From NCBI GenBank assembly GCA_963787675.1, contig CAWBDV010000011.1:451083-515082 (forward strand): a stretch of DNA of 64,000 nt, in the 5' to 3' direction. The stretch comes from JAJPKK01 sp963787675. Lineage in GTDB: Bacteria; Pseudomonadota; Alphaproteobacteria; Rhizobiales; Xanthobacteraceae. The notes under the pieces were generated by a model that worked only from the letters and a program-made list of their open reading frames with translations, was not told the origin of the DNA and searched no databases. A program made the position numbers and the translations under genes. Shown in pieces: positions 38,717 to 45,496 of the stretch. Within the stretch, counting starts at the first letter, position 1; every line of letters begins with the position of its first letter.

Positions 38717-40804
38717 TTATTGGAGGCGCTCCGGACGTGGTTCACGTAACGCATGCAGCGCCGCCGCCACTTGCGCACCTTCGCCGACCGCTGCCGCGAC
38801 GCGCTTGATCGAGCCGGATCGAACATCGCCGATCGCGAAAACCCCGCGACAACTTGTTTCCGATGGGCTGCGATTGCTGCCGGCATCGGTGCCCGTCAGT
38901 ACGAATCCATCGCCATCGAGCGATACGGGCGAACCCGTTAGCCAATCGGTGTTCGGGTCTGCGCCGATAAAGAGGAAAAGATGGCGAATGGGTCGCCGCA
39001 CCTCTTCTGGAGACGGGCGACGGCGCCAGCAGACCGCTTCCAAAATGCCGCTGCCGCCTTCGAGACCGGTGACCTCGGCCTCCGTCACCACCTCGACATT
39101 GGCAAAGCCGGCGATGCGTTCGACGAGATATTTCGACATGCTCGATCCGAGGTTCGGCCCGCGCACGAGGAGCCAGACCTTGGCGCACTTCCCAGCCAAA
39201 AAGACGACCGCCTGGCCGGCCGAGTTGCCGCCGCCGACGAGAACCACCTCCTGTCCGGCACACAGCTTTGCCTCAAGAGGCGATGCCCAATAGTGCACGC
39301 TCGCCGCTTCGAATGCCGCGAGGTTCTTGACCTTGAGCCGCCGATAGCGCGCGCCGCAGGCGATCACCACCGAGAGGGCATGGACTCGCGCATCGTCGGA
39401 GAGTCTCAGCTCGATAGGTGCTTCGTCCTCTGCGGGTTTGAGCCCGACTACTTCGGCGGGGATGGCGGTTTCAATGCCGAACTTGTGAGCTTGGCCGTAT
39501 GCGCGCGCCATCAGGGCCGCGCCGGTAATGCCGGTCGGAAAGCCAAGATAGTTTTCGATCCGCGCCGACGCCCCGGCCTGGCCGCCGAACGCACGGCAAT
39601 CGAGCAACAGGACCGAGAGCCCCTCCGAGGCCGCATAGACCGCGGCGGCAAGGCCCGCCGGTCCAGCGCCGACGATCGCTGCGTCATAGACACGATTAGG
39701 ATCGATGGTTCCGACAAGGCCGAGCGAGCGTGCGAGCTTGGTCTCGCTTGGATTGAACAGCAGCGTGCCATCCGGGCAGAGCACGACCGGCAATTGAGTG
39801 GCATCGATCCGAAAGCGCTCGAGCAACGCAACGGCTTCAGGATCGCGTGCAGGATCGAGGCACTGGCACGGATGGCCGTTGCGCGAGAGAAATCCCCTCA
39901 GTCGAAGCACGTCGCCATGCTCGGCGTGGCCGACGATGATCGGCCCGCCGGTCCCTTTCTCGATCAATGCGACGCGCCGCAACATCAGGGCATGCATGAT
40001 GCGCTGCCCAAGTTCTGCTTCCGCTATCAGCAGCGCCCGCAGCCGATCAGGCGGGATGACCAGGGCTTCCGTATGTCCCTGCGCGTGGGCATCGACGAGC
40101 ATCGGCCGGCCCGCGAGATGAGCCATTTCGCCGATCACCCCGCCGGGACCAAAGGTGCGAAATCGTTTGCGGCCACCCGATTCGTCGGGCCGCGCGAGAT
40201 CGACCTTGCCGGCCAGGATCACGAAGAGGCCGTGGCCGGTTTCGCCTAATCTGAACAGCGCCTCGCCATCACCGTAACGACGGATCTCGCCGAACGGACG
40301 TGCGCGCTCTAGTTCTGCCGGCTCAAGCGCGAGAAACAGCTGCGGTACGTCCAGCTCGGCAACGTGCTCGGTTATCTTGCGTAACCGGCCGCACAACATG
40401 TCGACAATGTCGGGCCACGCCCGTGGGTGGAGCGCGAGAAATGCGAGGAGCTCGCTCCGACCGAGCATCGCCAGGCTGCACTCCGTCGCAGCAGTCGCAT
40501 CGGCCGTTCGTTCCTTGCCGTCCAGCAAGGCAATCTCGCCGAAAATCTCGCCGGTGCCCAGGATTGCAATGACCAACGCTTCGGCGTCGGGGGAGGCGAC
40601 GCTGAGCCGGACATTGCCGCTCAGCACGGCCATAAGGCTGTCGCCGCGCGCGCCCTTCAAGAAGATCGTTTCGCCCGCAGCGAAGTTGCGAATGCGAACG
40701 TGGGCAAAAAGAGCATCCTTTTCGTCAGGCGCGAGGCCGTGAAAAAGCACGCAGTCGCCCAAGAGCCGGCGGGCGTCCTCAATCAATTCTGAGTCGAATT
40801 TCAA
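38717..40804 (-). CDS. FAD/NAD oxidoreductase with two cyclic-nucleotide-binding domains
   Basis: 695 aa. cNBD1 (about 20-140) has an intact phosphate cassette (GEIFGEIALLDGKERTADA). cNBD2 (about 150-275) has a weaker one (GGVIGEMAHLAGRPMLV). A short thioredoxin/glutaredoxin-like spacer (285-350; GHPCQCLD, TQLPVVLC) precedes a TrxR-type flavoprotein part: GAGPAG at 379-384, FGGQAGASARIENYLGFP, GGGNSAG at 524-530 and a C-terminal FAIGDVRSGS. The dithiol CxxC expected near residue 505 is missing (HYWASPLEAKLC). It may be a nucleotide-gated oxidoreductase. TTG start at 40804. Confidence 0.85.
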   Translation of the reverse strand: MKFDSELIEDARRLLGDCVLFHGLAPDEKDALFAHVRIRNFAAGETIFLKGARGDSLMAVLSGNVRLSVASPDAEALVIAILGTGEIFGEIALLDGKERTADATAATECSLAMLGRSELLAFLALHPRAWPDIVDMLCGRLRKITEHVAELDVPQLFLALEPAELERARPFGEIRRYGDGEALFRLGETGHGLFVILAGKVDLARPDESGGRKRFRTFGPGGVIGEMAHLAGRPMLVDAHAQGHTEALVIPPDRLRALLIAEAELGQRIMHALMLRRVALIEKGTGGPIIVGHAEHGDVLRLRGFLSRNGHPCQCLDPARDPEAVALLERFRIDATQLPVVLCPDGTLLFNPSETKLARSLGLVGTIDPNRVYDAAIVGAGPAGLAAAVYAASEGLSVLLLDCRAFGGQAGASARIENYLGFPTGITGAALMARAYGQAHKFGIETAIPAEVVGLKPAEDEAPIELRLSDDARVHALSVVIACGARYRRLKVKNLAAFEAASVHYWASPLEAKLCAGQEVVLVGGGNSAGQAVVFLAGKCAKVWLLVRGPNLGSSMSKYLVERIAGFANVEVVTEAEVTGLEGGSGILEAVCWRRRPSPEEVRRPIRHLFLFIGADPNTDWLTGSPVSLDGDGFVLTGTDAGSNRSPSETSCRGVFAIGDVRSGSIKRVAAAVGEGAQVAAALHALREPRPERLQ

Positions 40805-40849
40805 TTGGATATCCTACCTGCCGCTGCCTCGTCTTGCAGAACGTGATTC

Positions 40850-41115
40850 ATCATCCAGTGGGCTGCTTTCAGAGCAAGGCGCCCATTTTTGGGCACGAAC
40901 GAGCAAAGTTGTCGGGACATCGAGCCCAAGCGCCTTAGCGGTCTTGAGATTGATAGCCAATTCAAATTTGACCGGAAGTTGGACCGGGAGTTCCGACGGC
41001 CGTGAACCCGGAGTACGCGATCCACGTAGGGGGCGGCCCGGCTGAACTGATCCACAGGGTCAAAGCCATAGGACATGAGGCCGCCTTCCTTGACGAAGGT
41101 CCGAGGCCATATTGG
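40850..41115 (-). pseudogene. C-terminal remnant of an ABC_sub_bind substrate-binding protein
   Basis: One minus-strand frame reads KEGGLMSYGFDPVDQFSRAA, and another continues LPVQLPVKFELAINLKTAKA and LGLDVPTTLL. Together they are the conserved C-terminus of ABC_sub_bind (DUF534-like) proteins, broken by a frameshift near 40990. Start and N-terminal part are absent. One of several such remnants in this region. Confidence 0.7.
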
Positions 41116-41332
41116 AACAACTGCGCATGAACTTATTGAAAACGCATTGAAAATTGAACCGGCCGAAGCCCGACGAACACAAAGATTCTTTATGTTGCGA
41201 CTGCGTTATCCCGTTCGCCCAGGAACAGGATCACAGCAAATCGGCGCATCCTCGATACGGATGGTAAATAAAAAGGGCACTCGGTCCAACTCCAAGTGCC
41301 CTTCCCGAACTGCTGTTTTGGCGCGCAAACAA

Positions 41333-41825
41333 TCATGCGAGCGAGCCCATCGACCTTGCCAACCGCTGATGATGTTGATCACGTTTATCCGGATCTCCGT
41401 ACAAACCCGACCCCTGAGCAAATCGGGAGTTATGCGCGTCGCGGTTATCGTCCTGTGCGAACCTGGCATTGGCCGGGTCGCGGGCATCGGGGTTAGCCTG
41501 CGCGAAGCTGCTGTGCGGGTCACGCGAGTTCGACCTGTGCGAACCTGGCATTGGCCGGGTCGCGAGCGTCGGGATTGGCCTGCGCGAAGCGGCTGTTGTG
41601 CGGGTCACGCGAGTCGACCTGGGCGAACCGGGCATTCGCCGGGTCGCGAGCGTCGGGATTGGCCTGCGCGAAGCGGCTGTTGTGCGGGTCACGAGGGTCG
41701 TCCTGGGCGAACCGAGCGTTAGCCGGGTCGCGCAGGTCGGCATTGGCAGGGACGGAAATGAAAAGCACGGTGGCCATGGCGGAGCCTGCAACCGCCGACA
41801 TCAGCACTTTCAAATTCGGGGTCAT
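41333..41825 (-). pseudogene. Secreted tandem-repeat protein broken by a one-base insertion
   Basis: ATG 41825 follows AAAGGAG. Signal peptide (PNLKVLMSAVAGSAMATVLF...ANA), then a 28-residue repeat made of two halves, RDPANARFAQVDS and RDPHNSRFAQANPDA. The frame ends early at 41520 (FAQVELA). One extra T at 41529-41530 (GAGTTCG against GAGTCG in the neighbouring copy) shifts it. Without that base, translation would go on through more repeats (RDPHSSFAQANPDARDP...) to a stop at 41333, giving about 163 aa. A truncated 101-aa product is still possible. Function unknown; paralogue at 38410-38595. Confidence 0.7.
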
Positions 41826-42129
41826 GTTCAATCTCCTTTTCAGGGCGATCCATGAATTGGGCGATCCAGCCCTCGGCGAAAGAAATACTAGACAACGCTG
41901 CGAAGAATGAATGTGAGCAGAGTCACATCCCGGAATTTTTATCTGACAAATGACCCCTGCACAGATTGCCAACGGCAGTTCTGTCCGACAACGCTTGAGG
42001 CGGTCCATCCGAATCGATCTGCAAGATCCGGTGATAACGGAGTTCCACGTACGCTTAGGATGAAATCCCAATAGTTGATGGAAGGGCAAGGATGCCGCAA
42101 CCCTGGCACAAGACACCGAGTTGGAAAAA

Positions 42130-42290
42130 CGATCGTGTTCGCCTGTATCACCTCGTCGGCGCGGGCCAGCAATGAAAGCAGGAAAGTAACCCCAATCGTC
42201 TTAGCCGTTTCGAGGTTGATGACCCGGCCCCGATCCTCCTGCGCACCGCCGAAGTCATCGAGCAGCTGATTGGCGAGATCGATTTATCAA
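42130..42290 (-). pseudogene. Remnant of an ABC_sub_bind protein (C-terminus)
   Basis: The minus strand reads RVINLETAKTIGVTFLLSLL then ARADEVIQ, the characteristic end of ABC_sub_bind proteins (INLKTAKALG...LLARADEVIE). There is no upstream domain and the frame runs on past the usual end. It lies just right of the repeat-protein gene. Confidence 0.65.
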
Positions 42291-42325
42291 ACCGCGTATT
42301 TTTTCGCTCCGTAGTGCCGGAAAAA

Positions 42326-43639
42326 TCAGGCCGGCTCAGGGCATTTGAAATCGATCTCAGAGAAATCGACGGACGAGCGCCTCCATTCTTCCCGCGCCAG
42401 AATCGCGGTGAGCACGGACGCGTAGCTCCAACTGAGGTCGCTCGCGGATACCGGCGATCCGTCCTCCTTGTTGAATTGCTCGGACATCGATCCGTCGGGC
42501 GGAATAACGTCTAAGATCGTCTGCAAAAAGGCCTCGCCTTCACGGACAAAAGCATCCGCCAACTCCTCGCTGGGCAGAGCGAACTCGGTTCCCTCCTTGA
42601 GGTCGGCTTGCAGAATGTGCCGGAGCGTCGGAAGCCGGTTCTTATCAGCGAGCAGCACGCCCTTTTGCTGCATCAATCGCGACGCAACGCGGAAGTCGTG
42701 CTCGGCAAAGGCCGCCGTCAAAAAGAAAAAAGCGTTGCCACCGTAATAGTCGTCGTCAGGGCCACGGCCGATGCCAGGCCCGAGCCCTCGATTCGCGTTG
42801 AACGGGAAACTGTTGCGGAAATAGTCTTGCTGCTTCCAGAGCGAAATCCACACCCGCCCGTCAAGGTCATCGAAAGCTTGCTGCTGCAAATCTGCGTGAT
42901 TCACAGCCAGCACCGCAGACGTGGAAAAAACCGACACACTGTCGTCGATCGGCTCGTCCCCTTGGTCTGTGCCGGGTGCGCCGCTCAAGTCATCTCGTAT
43001 TGTCCCAAAATCAGCATTCCAATGATGGTTCAGTTGCGAGCGCAGTTCATCCGCCGCGTGCTGCCACGCGGGTTTCGCCCGGCTCTTGAAATACCTTTGA
43101 CCCTTGACGAGCGCCCCTTCCTGCACCATGCGCGTGTAGAAATGAAATCCCCACGCGTACTCCCAAAGATCAAATCCTTGGTCATTGTGGAGTCTGGCAG
43201 TCGCGTCGAGATCGCTGCGAACCACCAACTCTGCGGCTGCAACGGCTTTAGGATCGGAGGCGGCGCCATCGCGCCCGAGATAGTCGAGCAGCGCCAGTGC
43301 CCGTAGCGCCGGCCCGTCGAATTGCGGACGAGGCCACTTTGACTGATCAATCGAGCCGTCAACGTTAAATCGAGTTTCCCCGAAGCCGTATGGCGTGGGC
43401 GCATGCTGCAGCGCGCTCGAAAATGTTACAAAATCGCCAATGAGTTCGCGAACGCGAACTTCATTGCCCGTGTGTTCCACATACGGAAGCAAGCGGCTGA
43501 GAGCCTGGATGACGTAGGCGGAGTCTCTGATCCAGTGAAAATAATAATTGGGATCTTGCTTTTGCGGTGAAGCAATGATCGAGCCCGGTGAGCCAACGGA
43601 TAAATTGCATGCCAAGCGCGGGAGCGATTTCGCCAACAT
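42326..43639 (-). CDS. Glycoside hydrolase family 15 (glucoamylase-like)
   Basis: 437 aa. GH15 (alpha/alpha)6 motifs: GSPGSIIASPQKQDPNYYFH and WIRDSAYVI near residue 20-45, DLWEYAWGFHFY with the likely general acid Glu160, and SEQFNKEDGSPVSASDLSWS with the likely general base Glu387. The residue after the acid is Tyr rather than the Glu of fungal enzymes. No signal peptide, so probably cytoplasmic; an in-frame TAA two codons upstream fixes the start at 43639. It would release glucose from alpha-1,4-glucans such as glycogen or maltodextrin. Confidence 0.87.
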   Translation of the reverse strand: MLAKSLPRLACNLSVGSPGSIIASPQKQDPNYYFHWIRDSAYVIQALSRLLPYVEHTGNEVRVRELIGDFVTFSSALQHAPTPYGFGETRFNVDGSIDQSKWPRPQFDGPALRALALLDYLGRDGAASDPKAVAAAELVVRSDLDATARLHNDQGFDLWEYAWGFHFYTRMVQEGALVKGQRYFKSRAKPAWQHAADELRSQLNHHWNADFGTIRDDLSGAPGTDQGDEPIDDSVSVFSTSAVLAVNHADLQQQAFDDLDGRVWISLWKQQDYFRNSFPFNANRGLGPGIGRGPDDDYYGGNAFFFLTAAFAEHDFRVASRLMQQKGVLLADKNRLPTLRHILQADLKEGTEFALPSEELADAFVREGEAFLQTILDVIPPDGSMSEQFNKEDGSPVSASDLSWSYASVLTAILAREEWRRSSVDFSEIDFKCPEPA

Positions 43640-44042
43640 CGCTTAAATCCTGCCATCCAATCCCGCGTTTTCGGCGAATGACGCGGACGTCGGCGCAGCG
43701 CACAGGACGAGACCCAATAAGCGGAACCCGATCCACAGCGCGCTGCGTTTTGATTGCATGCCTAACTTCATCGCCGACATCGATCCCCTTCATCCGGTTG
43801 CAAAGGTCATCCCGCCGGTCCGATCGGCGCGGGGCTCCCATCCTAAGTAAGGCTTACGGCGGGATCACGGCACCGCGTTGCGGTGGATCAAATGCTCGAC
43901 CCGAGAGTGGTCTCGTATTGCTGGCCTGCCCCGCCGAGTTCCCCTGCCAAGACCTAGGCTGCGGCCATTGCAAGGGCTGCGCACCTGACCTGCCGTCCGT
44001 GATCGGGCAGAAGGCCCGCATCGCCGATCGGGTATCGCGCCG
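43640..44042. other. Intergenic stretch right of the glucoamylase gene
   Basis: About 400 bp with no supported gene. It contains inverted words around GATCGGGCAGAAGGCCCGCA/CGCCGATCGGG (43999-44035) just before the left 55-bp repeat. Plus- and minus-strand ORFs here have no coherent product. Confidence 0.4.
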
Positions 44043-44097
44043 AGCGCGGCCCCTGCCATGTCCCGATGGATGGGCTATCCTGTCGCGCGGACACTGC
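44043..44097 (+). repeat. 55-bp direct repeat, left copy
   Basis: Matches 45410-45464 at 52 of 55 positions (differences at CC/TT and T/C in the middle). The shared right half reads GGATGGGCTATCCTGTCGCG. The two copies enclose the AT-rich islet carrying the membrane-protein gene. Confidence 0.85.
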
Positions 44098-44274
44098 ATT
44101 CGATATGACCTGACCCTATTATTGCGTCGTCAAACCGCAATTTGATATTCTTTGTTGCATACTAATCTATTCTCAGCTATTGGTTGATTGCCCGCTTGGT
44201 AAGGTCTTTTTTAATTGAGATGACAAACATCATGATCGATTCGAAAAGCAGGGTAGTCGTTTTTTGTAATTTGG

Positions 44275-45042
44275 TTGGAGACAATAAGAAATCGGTTCTT
44301 CTATTATAGATTTCTAGATCAGCTATATCGCTGGGATAGATTGGATCGTCTGGGCTCAAACAGCTTTATAAGAAAAGGCCTAATATTTTTGTTTTTAATA
44401 CCGATGATCTACCGACTATTCCCACCTCAACCATATTGGAGCCTCGATTTGCAGTGGATTAGAGGAGGCTTTGATTCACAGCTGACTGCGACGTCGCACT
44501 TGATCTTTCATGTTAAGATGCCATATTCTTTGATGCTAATTTATTTTTCGATTTTGTTTTTCACGATTGGCCAGTTGATCTATGAAATTACTCGTCCAAA
44601 ATTTGCGGCGCGCGGCGAATCTGTGGCCCCAAGAGAATCAATAATGCAAAACTTTAGACAAATTGCTTGGGATCTACCAAAGCGAAGTTCGACATACTTT
44701 GTCGTTCATTTACTAAAAGCCTTTACAGCGAACTACGACGCATTGAAAAAAATGACGGACGAACAGATAGCGGAGGCTCGCAAGCAAAGGCCGTTTAGGC
44801 ATTTGGAGGGGCTTTTGCCTGAAGACAGCAAACTAAAAATGAATAGAGACAGCATATGGTATTATGCAAGGGAGATGGCAGTTAAAGAGGAATGTTATGC
44901 CGCCTTTGAAGAGGCGAACGCTTGGTGGATCGGTTACACTTTTCCTATCTGGCGGTTCGCTTGCGGAATATCATACAGTATAGCGTTGCTCCTTTCAGTG
45001 GGAGTGATTTTACAAGGTAATAAATGGCTATTTTACGAATAG
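44275..45042 (+). CDS. Unknown membrane protein in an AT-rich islet
   Basis: 255 aa, much more AT-rich than its surroundings, with ATA, TTA and AGA codons that neighbours avoid. Predicted membrane segments: about 33-48, about 82-105 and about 226-246. A charged cytoplasmic stretch of about 115 residues lies between the second and third (FRQIAWDLPKRSSTYFVVHL, KKMTDEQIAEARKQRPFRHL). No family recognised. No ATG occurs before residue 44; TTG 44275 lacks a ribosome site, so the 5' end may be truncated (the frame opens at 44257). Alone between 55-bp repeats, it is probably horizontally acquired. Confidence 0.65.
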   Translation: METIRNRFFYYRFLDQLYRWDRLDRLGSNSFIRKGLIFLFLIPMIYRLFPPQPYWSLDLQWIRGGFDSQLTATSHLIFHVKMPYSLMLIYFSILFFTIGQLIYEITRPKFAARGESVAPRESIMQNFRQIAWDLPKRSSTYFVVHLLKAFTANYDALKKMTDEQIAEARKQRPFRHLEGLLPEDSKLKMNRDSIWYYAREMAVKEECYAAFEEANAWWIGYTFPIWRFACGISYSIALLLSVGVILQGNKWLFYE

Positions 45043-45409
45043 ATACCTGAGATGATAGGCTAAAATGCCAACGTCCTGACCAGGAGATTGTGTTGGCCCA
45101 CGAGGAAACGGTCGCCGTAGCTCCTTCTGTATCGATCATTTCTTTTCGCAGAAGTTGTCGGATGAGATCTATCCGACCGCGGATCGAGCCTCCGAAATCA
45201 GGTTCATTCTTGCGATCGCATCGTGGGTTGTTGGGACCCGACGGCTTGCACCTCATTTTGCAGCCGTGGGTGGTTAGGACAGGAACCACTTTTTTGCCTT
45301 GCTTCTGCTGCCCCTAGCCTGTGTCGGACTTTGGCTACCGTTCAAGTCGTCCGATCGATCCGACGCCGTCGTCCAAGCACTCACCAGGTAACTACCCCGG
45401 GGCCTTCTA
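45043..45409. other. Right part of the AT-rich islet, no gene seen
   Basis: About 370 bp between the membrane-protein stop and the right direct repeat. Base composition returns towards the host average. Short frames on both strands show no recognisable product. Confidence 0.4.
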
Positions 45410-45464
45410 AGCGCGGCCCCTGCCATGTCTTGACGGATGGGCTATCCTGTCGCGCGGACACTGC
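45410..45464 (+). repeat. 55-bp direct repeat, right copy
   Basis: Second copy of the repeat at 44043-44097 (52/55 identical). It lies 33 bp upstream of the transketolase-like start (45497), so it is part of that gene's 5' region; the left copy would be the same sequence separated from it by the islet. Confidence 0.85.
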
Positions 45465-45496
45465 TGACGAGCCCGGCCACTGTTAGAACGCGGCAC

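Noticed and set aside
41400..41720. CRISPR-like spaced repeats
   Set aside because: The repeats have no constant repeat/variable spacer layout; they encode the RDPANARFAQ/RDPHNSRFAQ protein repeat.
43588..44145. A 185-codon plus-strand ORF right of the glucoamylase gene
   Set aside because: Low-coherence composition, no ribosome site, and antisense to the glucoamylase 5' end; it runs into the direct repeat.
44043..45464. The 55-bp repeats as a transposon target duplication
   Set aside because: Target duplications are normally 2-14 bp, the copies differ at three positions, and no transposase or inverted repeats are found at the islet ends.
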